Shown here piece by piece: positions 8,301-15,604 of a DNA stretch of 34,846 nt; the stretch's first letter is position 1; each line of letters begins with the position of its first letter. A program made the position numbers and the translations under genes. The notes beneath the pieces were generated by a model that made no database searches, was not told the DNA's origin, and saw only the letters and a list, made by a program, of their open reading frames with translations. Origin of the DNA: Nitrospira sp. CG24B (lineage in GTDB: Bacteria > Nitrospirota > Nitrospiria > Nitrospirales > Nitrospiraceae); contig NEWS02000008.1 in NCBI GenBank assembly GCA_002869845.2, positions 295,002 through 329,847 of the forward strand. The letters are read 5' to 3'.

Positions 8301-9549
8301 TTGCTCCAATGTCATTGAAACCTACCGGCAAGGCCATCGTCGGGGCGTGGTCAATCTCTGGGGCCTCAATGTCAACTTCGACCAGTTTGCCGGCGATGCG
8401 ATCACTGGAAGGTATGTTGACTTAGCCTCGTTACTGGCTGATCTCGCTCAACTGGTCACTCCACCAATTATTCTCGCCTCTCCCAGAAAGAACCGTCCCA
8501 TTGAAGACATCTTCGGCCCTCAATATGAGCCTGTTCGTGCCATGGAAACTGCCCCACCCGTTATATCGCTGCCGGCCGACCTGTCCGGAGAATCCGGCGC
8601 CGACGATCGTCGTACCGAAGCCTTCAAGATGATCTTACAGTTGATCTCAACTCCCCTGATCGACAGTCCTCCCTTGGCTCAGAGCCAAGAATCGAACCGC
8701 CGCGATGTATATCAGCAACGGCAGTTGGAGCATGAGCGCATCCGCCTTCGCTACCATGTCTCGCAGGCCACACGTAGCGCCTTGTGGGGGGCTCATTTGG
8801 CCCACCTGCCTCAACTCGAACACTTGCCGAATTATTTGGGCATGACGAATGATCTGTATCGCCGGCTTCTTCCCCTTGAACCAGGCATGACTGTCCTCGA
8901 TATCGGCTGCGGCCAAAGGCACTTCGCCCGTCTCATGTTGACCAATCAGGCCTATCGGTCGGCGCATCACAGTAAACGGACGACCGTCCCGCTCCGCTAC
9001 ATCGGGTTGGACCAGTCGCATGAATCGCTTAGACTTGCTGAACAGCAGTTCCATACATTCGCGAAGGAACTACCCGGCACGCTCAGGGCTGCCGTCCCAA
9101 CTGCTCAATTGGTAACAACAAGCTGGATGCGCACCGATTGGAATGCACCGCTTCCTTTCACCAACGGATCGATTGAGCGCATTCTCTGCCATCTCTCGCT
9201 CTCCTTCACGTCCTCCCCCCTTCATTGTCTCAGACAGATGCTCCGCGTCTTGCATCCGGACGGAACGGTCGTCGTGACCTGTCTTCAATCGCACACCGAC
9301 CTCTCGACACTGTTTCGCCGTCATCTGCTCGCCGAAGACCACGATGAATTTGGGTCTCCGGCCCAGATCGTCCTTCACTATCTCGGTCGTCTGCGTGAAG
9401 CCATTTGCCATGGCTTATTGCATATCTATGCGCAGGATGAGTTGGCCCGTCTACTGGCTCATGCAGGTGCGGGGCCAATCCAGTTTTTCCCAGTCCTCGA
9501 CAACCAACTTCTACTCGCCGTTGTACGGAAGACCAAATCTGCTGGGTGA
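5335..9549 (+). CDS. Large hybrid protein: pseudo-receiver, PAS, pseudo-kinase, 2x PilZ, LuxD-like, methyltransferase
   Basis: The product is 1404 residues from the ATG at 5335 (GGGA about 10 bases upstream; a TTG at 5251 is less likely). Domains in order: receiver-like about 6-130 (Asp59 and Lys109 kept, but the acidic pair is Asn13-Ala14); PAS about 141-265; histidine-kinase-like core about 275-505, with Lys293 where the phospho-His should be (SKTLHAP for SHELRTP), His402 for the N-box Asn, and no recognisable G boxes; PilZ-1 about 555-670 (RKYIR 559-563, DLSPSG 585-590); PilZ-2 about 698-830 (RETVR 702-706, NFSRGG 731-736); an alpha/beta hydrolase about 872-1065 resembling LuxD acyl transferase (LRVLRYDHSNHIGHSEGSV) with Asp953 at the nucleophile; and a class I methyltransferase about 1145-1400 (VLDIGCG near 1187-1193). 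It probably reads c-di-GMP through the PilZ pair and acts through the methyltransferase; this is inference. There are no membrane segments. It is followed by a kinase, a sigma-54 activator and an HD-GYP gene. Confidence 0.8.
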   Translation: MPQSEPVTILLVNAIAEEIKLATLTLRRFFPNCRVEAVYTVEEALQWGPRASWQLIVIDEDVIAQRAAPIFSELKRLVPYTTLVLQTDHSDSTTALNALQSGADFILYKKSPGFLDELVLYIRGALETRAIRMTLKQTQERHDRLIDILSDGLYELDVEGRFVYLSPLVTDMLGYRQDELLGILYSAVIPSDQQALAHHRFNDRRTGPRAAQRIEVDLLRKTSADKPAHTRVRAEISARGLYDVNHRYLGTLGLMRDISQHRRQTKTIHQLEHQLRESDQLLAIARRVSTLSKTLHAPHRAIQAQSQLLLKTIRDAHLMEQVDSLATYAAEVVHLGSELIQTAKDIVIRRDTINDIIEAVLTSTQPPLTHTDWIERAYGQNLPPYTGSLDSMVDLVGMLLSHAHRYMVAMGSPHRLRVSTKAISLSGSPVDEETAPIPQATATEFEIHIQETDIMVEVEEPPLQATTGDLFAAYAVIRQLGGRWDFQAPINGFLSIKVWIPVELPPLLDSPSVPVPSAVSSIARAVKRTVETILKTPTHALPPAPLPFTQSTKPLPERRKYIRTAVGLPARVTIGTRLHEGIMVDLSPSGAALEVEGALPSFEQQPVYLLLKTVASIIELDATAYDRGALPRQADIEQRVSRLALEFNALNENQRKILASFIDAAHVRALTITVEAQLPSMDRVGDLAAPFTEAGLPDTDARETVRVRVALQVRIETSNVAAGRLLGLVINFSRGGVCLLTEPFLKMTDEVVALHFSSISTPTQPKQQNPEAPDAILIGRIIHLAPDATAPSKLTPGPSQPRQRIGIRFSQLTPFAEREINRLIAQHIGSSLDVADPDSQPVIVSDRWECRNTHGQAIAVTTDHARHHMSPDTPIVIVIPGFGSTQTDYVPLSFHLAANHLRVLRYDHSNHIGHSEGSVLHITLSSMQTDLQSILDLVHTTWPAAPVTLLAEDITARVAMKVMAQSAAADRLFLLNPVLDLETALSTITCSNVIETYRQGHRRGVVNLWGLNVNFDQFAGDAITGRYVDLASLLADLAQLVTPPIILASPRKNRPIEDIFGPQYEPVRAMETAPPVISLPADLSGESGADDRRTEAFKMILQLISTPLIDSPPLAQSQESNRRDVYQQRQLEHERIRLRYHVSQATRSALWGAHLAHLPQLEHLPNYLGMTNDLYRRLLPLEPGMTVLDIGCGQRHFARLMLTNQAYRSAHHSKRTTVPLRYIGLDQSHESLRLAEQQFHTFAKELPGTLRAAVPTAQLVTTSWMRTDWNAPLPFTNGSIERILCHLSLSFTSSPLHCLRQMLRVLHPDGTVVVTCLQSHTDLSTLFRRHLLAEDHDEFGSPAQIVLHYLGRLREAICHGLLHIYAQDELARLLAHAGAGPIQFFPVLDNQLLLAVVRKTKSAG

Positions 9550-9650
9550 AACAGCATTTCGGGTGTATACTTCTAACCTAGTGATGATACGTAGACTCGT
9601 TTCCACCACAACGAACTACGCGGACGGATACAACTTCGCGCACCACACTC

Positions 9651-10928
9651 ATGACAGATCATGCAGCTCCTCAATCGAACCCTGATCAGGCAGGCACAGC
9701 GTCACTGCAACGACTCACGAAATTCGCACGGGACATAGGGCACCCGACAAGCCTCTCCATCATCGCAGAGCGAATTCTTTCCGGCCTCTCCGACGCATCC
9801 CGGCACGCTCAAGGGCTACTCTATCTGCTTGATCATGAGCGAGAATGTTTTCGCCTGGTGAGTGTACCCACGCCGACTCCTTTAATAGCCGCGCCTCCCG
9901 TCGTTCCTCTCAAACACCCCCTCGTTCAACAACTGGCTGATCGCCAAGACATCCTCGACTCATCCGTGCTGGCCGACTCCCTACGGACGACATTGCTGGA
10001 CAACACAGCGGATGCCTCGTTCGCCACACTTCCCATTAATCTCGCCATCCCGCTCCTGAATCGAGGTCAGTTGATCGCCTTCGTAGTCCTCCAATCTCAA
10101 CTGGAATCCACGGTCATCCCCTCCTATACCCTAGAACTACTGAGCGCTATGGCTCAGAGCGCCGCCAATGCGCTCGACTCATTCTTATTGTATGAGGACC
10201 TTCATCAATCGCAAGTCCTCATGCGGCGAACTGATCGACTTCGTTCATTGGAAACCATTGCAGGAGGCTTCGCGCATGAAATCCGAAACCCCTTGACGTC
10301 GATTAAGACGTTCATTCAGCTGGCTCCGGAACGGAAGGATGACAGTCAATTTATCGGTGAATTCAGCCGTATTGTGCTCGAGGACGTCAATCGGATTGAA
10401 CGGTTGATTCAGGAGATTCTCGACTACGCTCGATACATGGAACCTCGGTTGACCGATGAGGATCTGAATGAAATCGTCTCGTCGTGCCTGTACTTCATCC
10501 AAGTGAAGGCTGACAGCCGAGGGATCAAGATTGAAAAAGATTTGGCGCCGGAGCTTCCTCGTGGCATGTTAGATCGGCAGCAAATCAAACAGGTCCTCTT
10601 AAACCTGCTCTTGAATGCGATGGATGCCATCGGCGACAAAAACGGAACCCTTCGCGTACGAACCACTAGGCTAAAAAAAACGGGCGGTGAGGTCTGGATA
10701 CAGATACAGATCGAGGATACGGGACACGGCATCTCACCTGAAAACCTTGCCTACATCTTCGATCCTTTCTTTACCACGAAGTATGCGAGCACCATAAACG
10801 AAGGAACTGGTTTGGGACTGACCATCGCTCATCAGATCGTTCGGGAGCATCGAGGAGAGATTCAAGTTCAGAGCACGGAAGGGATTGGAACGACTTTTCT
10901 CATCAATCTTCCCTCCCATCGAGATTAG
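9651..10928 (+). CDS. Soluble GAF-domain sensor histidine kinase
   Basis: The 425-residue protein has no membrane segments. Residues about 20-185 form a GAF-like sensory domain (ending ELLSAMAQSAANALDSFLLYEDL), a coiled-coil linker follows, then the HisKA H-box with phospho-acceptor His209 (GGFAHEIRNPLTSIKTF). The ATPase has an intact N box (LLNLLLNAMDAI), G1 (DTGHGI), F (FDPFFTTK) and G2 (GTGLGL) motifs, so it should be an active kinase of the NtrB-like class. The signal sensed is unknown. It lies 16 bases upstream of the NtrC-type regulator, an almost certain cognate pair. No clear ribosome-binding site is seen before the ATG. Confidence 0.92.
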   Translation: MTDHAAPQSNPDQAGTASLQRLTKFARDIGHPTSLSIIAERILSGLSDASRHAQGLLYLLDHERECFRLVSVPTPTPLIAAPPVVPLKHPLVQQLADRQDILDSSVLADSLRTTLLDNTADASFATLPINLAIPLLNRGQLIAFVVLQSQLESTVIPSYTLELLSAMAQSAANALDSFLLYEDLHQSQVLMRRTDRLRSLETIAGGFAHEIRNPLTSIKTFIQLAPERKDDSQFIGEFSRIVLEDVNRIERLIQEILDYARYMEPRLTDEDLNEIVSSCLYFIQVKADSRGIKIEKDLAPELPRGMLDRQQIKQVLLNLLLNAMDAIGDKNGTLRVRTTRLKKTGGEVWIQIQIEDTGHGISPENLAYIFDPFFTTKYASTINEGTGLGLTIAHQIVREHRGEIQVQSTEGIGTTFLINLPSHRD

Positions 10929-10944
10929 AACGTAAGGAGCGCTT

Positions 10945-12375
10945 GTGGAAAGTTTGGCTGTTAGAAAACGGGTTCTGCTGATTGATGACGATCCCCGAGT
11001 CCGTGCCTCCCTCAAGATAGTTCTCGAACCGATCTATGACATTCTCCAGGCATGTGATGGACAGGAGGGTCTCGATGTGTTTCGGAAGGATGAACCCGAC
11101 CTCATCCTCCTCGATGTCATTCTCCCGGGAACCGACGGCCTCGCAGTGCTTCAAACGCTTCGTATGGAGAGCAAGAGGACTCCTGTCATCATGCTCACAG
11201 GCACCAAATCTGTCAAAACAGCCGTCGACGCCATGAAGTTCGGCGCTGCTGACTATCTCTCAAAACCGTTCGACGTGGATGAGCTCCGTATTATCATCGA
11301 TCGCGCCCTAAACTCTTCCGAATTGGAGCGAGAGGTTAAGCAGCTGCGGGCTCAAGTCGTCCAGCGCTATGCCTTCCATAATCTGATTGGCAAAAGCCAG
11401 GGCATGCAGGAGATCTACTCAAAAATCGAGCAGGTCGCCGATAGCCGCACCACGGTGCTGATTACCGGAGAAAGTGGCACAGGGAAGGAATTAGTCGCAA
11501 AAGCCTTGCACTACAACAGTTCTCGACGCGAGCGCCCCTTCATTGCCCTGAACTGCGCCGCGTTGCCCGAAACGCTCATAGAAAGCGAACTCTTCGGCCA
11601 CGAAAAAGGTTCGTTCACGGATGCCACAGCCCGACGCGTCGGACAGTTTGAATTGGCGAACACCGGAACATTGTTCCTGGACGAAATCGGCGACTTGAGT
11701 CCAATCACGCAGGCGAAGCTCCTGCGCGTCATCCAAGAGCGCGAATTTACGAGAATCGGTGGCGTTCAGTCAATCAAGGTCGATGTTCGTATCGTGGCGG
11801 CGACGAATAAGAATCTTGATGACCTTGTTCGAAAAGCGCAGTTTCGAGAAGACCTCTACTACCGCATCAATGTCATTGCGCTCGTTCTCCCCCCACTCCG
11901 TGAACGCGGCGAGGATATTCCCCTCCTGGCCAAACATTTCCTCGAGAAACGGCTGGACGAGGAACGACGCCCTCGTATCGAATTCGGAAAAGAGGCATTG
12001 GAGCTTCTAACTCGATATTCTTGGCCTGGCAATGTTCGCGAGCTGGAAAACTTCGTCGAGCAGGCGTTCATCTGGTCCCAACATGCTGCGCAAATCACCC
12101 CGGAGCATTTGCCGACGCTGATCAAGAATGACTCTCGTTCAACATCACTTCGAGACGATACCCTTGCCGGTCGCATGTCGCTTGAAAAAGCCGTAATGGA
12201 GTTTGAACGGGAGATTATCCTTGATGCGTTGAAACGGACCAATTACGTACAAACCCACGCTGCAAACCTACTGGGAATTAGCCGACGGATGCTGAAATAC
12301 AGAATGGACACCCTCAGCATCGGTCGTCCGGACAATTCCTCGACCCAAGAGCCAGACCTACCCATGCAAGAATGA
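10945..12375 (+). CDS. Sigma-54-dependent response regulator, NtrC family
   Basis: A GTG start at 10945 with AAGGAG eight bases upstream gives 476 residues. Receiver (about 8-125): acidic pair IDDD, phospho-Asp57 in LILLDVILPG, Thr of MLTGT, Lys of SKPFD. AAA+ domain (about 148-385): Walker A GESGTGKE, Walker B LFLDEIGD, and the arginine-finger region REDLYYRINVI. The C-terminal Fis-type helix-turn-helix (about 425-468) has HAANLLGISRRMLKYRMDTL. The sigma-54 contact loop reads GSFTDA (222-227) rather than GAFTGA; the essential Phe-Thr is kept. It should act as an enhancer-binding activator of sigma-54 promoters, phosphorylated by the kinase encoded just upstream. The tail of the gene overlaps the first unit of a tandem direct repeat. 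Confidence 0.94.
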   Translation: MESLAVRKRVLLIDDDPRVRASLKIVLEPIYDILQACDGQEGLDVFRKDEPDLILLDVILPGTDGLAVLQTLRMESKRTPVIMLTGTKSVKTAVDAMKFGAADYLSKPFDVDELRIIIDRALNSSELEREVKQLRAQVVQRYAFHNLIGKSQGMQEIYSKIEQVADSRTTVLITGESGTGKELVAKALHYNSSRRERPFIALNCAALPETLIESELFGHEKGSFTDATARRVGQFELANTGTLFLDEIGDLSPITQAKLLRVIQEREFTRIGGVQSIKVDVRIVAATNKNLDDLVRKAQFREDLYYRINVIALVLPPLRERGEDIPLLAKHFLEKRLDEERRPRIEFGKEALELLTRYSWPGNVRELENFVEQAFIWSQHAAQITPEHLPTLIKNDSRSTSLRDDTLAGRMSLEKAVMEFEREIILDALKRTNYVQTHAANLLGISRRMLKYRMDTLSIGRPDNSSTQEPDLPMQE

Positions 12376-12409
12376 CACACTTATGCACAAGAATGTCACA
12401 CTTATGCAC
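12368..12409 (+). repeat. Tandem direct repeat, two 21-bp units
   Basis: Units 12368-12388 and 12389-12409 are identical except at one position (AAGAATG-A/T-CACACTTATGCAC). The first unit contains the TGA of the NtrC-type gene. Such a short head-to-tail duplication may be a slippage product or a regulator-binding pair at the head of the AT-rich leader that follows. Confidence 0.7.
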
Positions 12410-12575
12410 ACATTATCCTCACTGACCTGTTAGTAACATAGGTATCCTACCATTATTGATGTCTACGTATAGTTGCTCATAATTCAATCACTACTCTATA
12501 TTGAAATTACTTGCAACTGATTGAAAAGGAATGATAATTGCTTCTAGGAAGAGTGTCTTTGGGTAAGCATCACAT
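12410..12575 (+). promoter_or_regulatory. AT-rich leader with sigma-54-like element before the HD-GYP gene
   Basis: This 166-base intergenic stretch is much richer in A and T than its surroundings. It holds one match to the invariant sigma-54 pattern GG-N10-GC, with GG at 12528-12529 and GC at 12540-12541 and the -12 box reading TTGC. The -24 side (AGGAAT) departs from TGGCAC, so the match is weak. If real, the upstream-encoded sigma-54 activator would be a natural controller of the HD-GYP gene, with the tandem repeat as a possible enhancer site. Confidence 0.3.
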
Positions 12576-13703
12576 ATGATCACAACTTCTCGTCAGTCAG
12601 GAACACCACCGACAGTCCTCGTGGTTGATGATGAAGCGGGGCCCCGCGATGCTCTTAAATTCATACTTCGTACCTTCTGCAACGTTCGGTCTGCAGAGAA
12701 CGCCAAGATGGCCCTCGAGGTCATCGGCCAGGAACCCATTGATCTGATCACACTCGATCAAAAGCTTCCGGATCGACATGGGCTCGAGCTTCTCAGAGAC
12801 ATCAAGTACCAGCACCCCAACGTGGAGGTCATTGTCGTCACGGGATACGGGAGCCTGAAGTCTGCCATGGAGGGTATGCGTCAGGGAGCAGCGGGTTACT
12901 TACTGAAGCCTTTCAACGTGAACGAGCTGACCACCCTCATTCAGCAGACGATGGACAAGAAGCGCCGACTCGACTTTCTTCGCTACTGCCTTCGAACACT
13001 ACCAGACCTGTGGGGCTCGGAGAAAGAGAGTGCACGTGCATGGGACACAGTGAAGACGGAATATGCGTCGCGCTCTACTCACACGCAGAACCATGATGCT
13101 TTGCAGCAAGACGAGATGACCCTGCTTCCACTTCTGTCCGATATTTTGGAAGCCACAGACCGCCAATTACTCAATCATTCGAGCCGAGTGAGTTTCTATG
13201 CTACGTTGATGGCTAGCCGACTCAATCTCACCGTGTCCGAGCAAAAAGCATTGGCCTTGGGAGCCTTTCTGCATGATGTAGGAAAAACAAGTCTCCCATC
13301 ATATCGGTTCTCAGAGGACCAGATCTTTCCGTCAGGCGAGGCATCCCTCTGTAGCGAACACGTCGACAGAGGTGCACGGATGATTGCGCCGTTGGGTTTG
13401 CCAATTGAGGCAAGACAAATCATCGCATCCCACCATGAGCGATGGGATGGACAGGGCTACCCTCATGGACTCCGAGGCGCGGATATTCCCTTACTGGCGC
13501 GTATTGTCGGCATCGCCCAAATGTTTGATCATCTGACCGCCGACGCACCTGGACGCATCGCCCTGTCACTGGATGCCGCAATCCGCCAGATCTCGCTTCA
13601 ATCTCATACGCATTTTGACCCGCAGTTGCTTGAACTCTTCGTTCAGGTCGTAAAGGACTCTCCCGTCTCGCCTCGCGCCATAGAGATCGCTCCCGCCGCT
13701 TAA
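12576..13703 (+). CDS. Response regulator with HD-GYP domain
   Basis: The 375-residue protein starts with a receiver (about 14-130: VVDDEAG, phospho-Asp61 in ITLDQKLPD, Lys in LLKPFN), then a linker, then an HD-GYP-type domain (about 185-365). The latter shows HD233-234 in FLHDVGK, the paired His of ASHHERWDGQGYP and the GYP signature at 294-296. The family hydrolyses c-di-GMP using a two- or three-metal centre. Here the aspartate expected in 'IADxFDAL' is Gln315 (IAQMFDHL), and the 'RPY' element after it is not evident, so activity may be altered or lost. Its place beside a PilZ protein and a two-component pair suggests c-di-GMP signalling. It converges with recN with one base between the stops. 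Confidence 0.85.
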   Translation: MITTSRQSGTPPTVLVVDDEAGPRDALKFILRTFCNVRSAENAKMALEVIGQEPIDLITLDQKLPDRHGLELLRDIKYQHPNVEVIVVTGYGSLKSAMEGMRQGAAGYLLKPFNVNELTTLIQQTMDKKRRLDFLRYCLRTLPDLWGSEKESARAWDTVKTEYASRSTHTQNHDALQQDEMTLLPLLSDILEATDRQLLNHSSRVSFYATLMASRLNLTVSEQKALALGAFLHDVGKTSLPSYRFSEDQIFPSGEASLCSEHVDRGARMIAPLGLPIEARQIIASHHERWDGQGYPHGLRGADIPLLARIVGIAQMFDHLTADAPGRIALSLDAAIRQISLQSHTHFDPQLLELFVQVVKDSPVSPRAIEIAPAA

Positions 13704-13704
13704 T

Positions 13705-15384
13705 CTATTCATGCGTTCCGGCGATCAACTCCGCCGCTGCAGATCGAGTCTTTGCAGTGATTCGCTCCCCACCGAGCATGCGCGCAATTTCACCCTCGCG
13801 ACTTATGCCAGTCAACAAACGCACCGTCGCCACCGTCCGCCCCTTGACCTCCAACTTTTCGACAGAGAAATGATGCTGGGCTTGAGAGGCGACCTGCGGG
13901 AGATGCGTGATGCACAGCACTTGATGGTAGCGGCCCAACTCCCGTAGCCGTTTCCCAATCATGGCTGCGACTGCTCCTCCCACCCCCGTATCGATCTCAT
14001 CGAAGATCAAGACCGGCACGTGATCGACATCAGCAAGGACGGATTTCAACGCCAGCATCACCCGCGAGAGCTCACCGCCCGATGCCACTCGAGATATCGG
14101 TTTCAACGGCTCGCCCGCATTGGTCGACAGCTGAAACTCGACACGATCCGCGCCATCAGAACCGTACATTTCGTCAGGCCACGAAGGCATAACTTGGACC
14201 AGAAACCGTACCGATCCCATTTTCAACGCACTGAGCTCTTTATCCACCAATTTCGTCAAGCGCTTAGCTGCTTCCGTTCGCTTCCCTGAGAGCGCTCTGG
14301 CCAATACCGAAACGTTCTGTTGTTGCTCCGTAATAAGACGATCATATCGACCGATCTCGCTATCCACCCCGCGAAGTTGGCCTAGCTCTTGTTTAACTCG
14401 ATCCTGAGTCTCTAGAACGGCTTCAATCGTCCCCCCGTATTTCTTTTTCATCTTCTGGATGACAGCCAAACGATCTTCAATTGCACTGAGTCGCTGAGGA
14501 TCTGCGTCTAGCCCCTCGGCATACCCGCGAAGGGAATCGGCGACTTCTTTCAGAAGCACTTTGGCTTCGGACGCGAGCCGACCTGTTCCTCCCATCGCAG
14601 GGTCGATCTGAGTGAGCTCTCCTAGCACGCGCTCCATCGACACCAAATTCGCCAAGATACCAGCCGCATCGCCCTGAATTCGTTCCTGAGCTTCCGATGC
14701 CAATTCAGTCAGACGCCGAGACGCCCCCAACCGATGGCGTTCAGCCTGTAGCAGCTCTTCCTCCCCCAAACGGCAGGCAGCCTCATCTAATTCCTCCTGC
14801 TGAAAGCTCAACAGGTCTTCTTGCTGGGCCCGCTGTTGGAGAGTGATGGCAAGCGCAGTGCGTTTCTCACGGGAACTCACTAACTCACGATGGATTGATT
14901 GATATTGGGACCGCAGTTCCAAGAGACGACCAAAGGCATCCAGAACCTCAAGCTGAGCAGAGGTGGATAGAAGCGATTGCTGGTCATGCTGGCCATGGAT
15001 ATCGACAAGCGTACCGGCGAACTCTTCCAGCACATGGACAGGGCTAAGAATTCCGTTCAGATACACCCGGTTTCTTCCTGAGCGTGCAATGATGCGTCGA
15101 ATGATGAGTTGAGAATCGTGTGGGCCAAGGACTTCTTTGGCCCGCAGCTGTTGAAGAAGAGGATGCGTGAGCGGAATCTCAAAGGACGCTTCAAGTTGGG
15201 CTTCGTCTTCACCGAAACGAATTTGCTCGCTTGAGGCTCGCCCACCGACAAGAAGCGCCACTGCATCGATTAATAACGACTTACCGGTCCCGGTCTCTCC
15301 AGTCAACACGGCAAATCCTGAGTCCATGTGCAGACTCAGTTGTTCGATCACAGCAAAATTCGTAATACGCAGCTCAGTCAGCAT
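13705..15384 (-). CDS. recN: DNA repair protein RecN
   Basis: An SMC-like ATPase of 559 residues, normal length. The N-terminus MLTELRITNFAVIEQLSL and Walker A GETGTGKS (29-36) are typical, as is YLNGILSPVHVLEEFAGTLVDIHGQHDQQSLL. A coiled-coil middle (about 155-370) follows, then the ABC signature SRVASGGELSRVMLALK, Walker B VPVLIFDEIDTGVGG and the switch THLPQVA. RecN helps hold and repair DNA double-strand break ends together with RecA. The gene is alone on its strand here. A palindromic repeat lies upstream between it and trxA, and I see no clear LexA box in the roughly 95 bases next to the start. Confidence 0.97.
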   Translation of the reverse strand: MLTELRITNFAVIEQLSLHMDSGFAVLTGETGTGKSLLIDAVALLVGGRASSEQIRFGEDEAQLEASFEIPLTHPLLQQLRAKEVLGPHDSQLIIRRIIARSGRNRVYLNGILSPVHVLEEFAGTLVDIHGQHDQQSLLSTSAQLEVLDAFGRLLELRSQYQSIHRELVSSREKRTALAITLQQRAQQEDLLSFQQEELDEAACRLGEEELLQAERHRLGASRRLTELASEAQERIQGDAAGILANLVSMERVLGELTQIDPAMGGTGRLASEAKVLLKEVADSLRGYAEGLDADPQRLSAIEDRLAVIQKMKKKYGGTIEAVLETQDRVKQELGQLRGVDSEIGRYDRLITEQQQNVSVLARALSGKRTEAAKRLTKLVDKELSALKMGSVRFLVQVMPSWPDEMYGSDGADRVEFQLSTNAGEPLKPISRVASGGELSRVMLALKSVLADVDHVPVLIFDEIDTGVGGAVAAMIGKRLRELGRYHQVLCITHLPQVASQAQHHFSVEKLEVKGRTVATVRLLTGISREGEIARMLGGERITAKTRSAAAELIAGTHE

Positions 15385-15478
15385 AGCTGCAACAGAGGCA
15401 AAGCCTAGCTAATAGCAGACGACACCTCGGGGCACTCAAAATGGCCCATGCCACCTGAAAAGTATCAGTGACAGCAGA

Positions 15479-15604
15479 CAAGATGCTCAAAACGGCTGTC
15501 CAGCGAGACCGCAGCGAGTGAAGAGGTGAGGCGTACGCCTTGGTACGTTGAGCCTCTGAACGATGCGAGAACGAGGCTGGCGGCCGTTTTCAGCATCTTG
15601 CTAG
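15479..15604. repeat. Palindromic interspersed element, copy 1
   Basis: The outer arms (about 15479-15502 and 15577-15600) are near-complementary: CAAGATGCTCAAAACGGC on the left and GCCGTTTTCAGCATCTTG on the right. The centre contains the 12-bp palindrome AGGCGTACGCCT followed by TTGGTACGTTGAG. The same architecture and much of the same sequence recur at 33760-33886. The right edge runs into the trxA stop codon (CTAG shared). It lies between trxA and recN and could serve as trxA's transcript end; it may be a non-autonomous mobile repeat of the REP/MITE kind. Confidence 0.8.

Noticed and set aside
9070..9411. Minus-strand open frames inside the large signalling gene
   Set aside because: They are shadows of a strongly supported plus-strand methyltransferase domain.
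15385..15478. LexA (SOS) box upstream of recN
   Set aside because: No sequence resembling a known LexA operator was seen, and the LexA motif of this phylum is not known to me with confidence.
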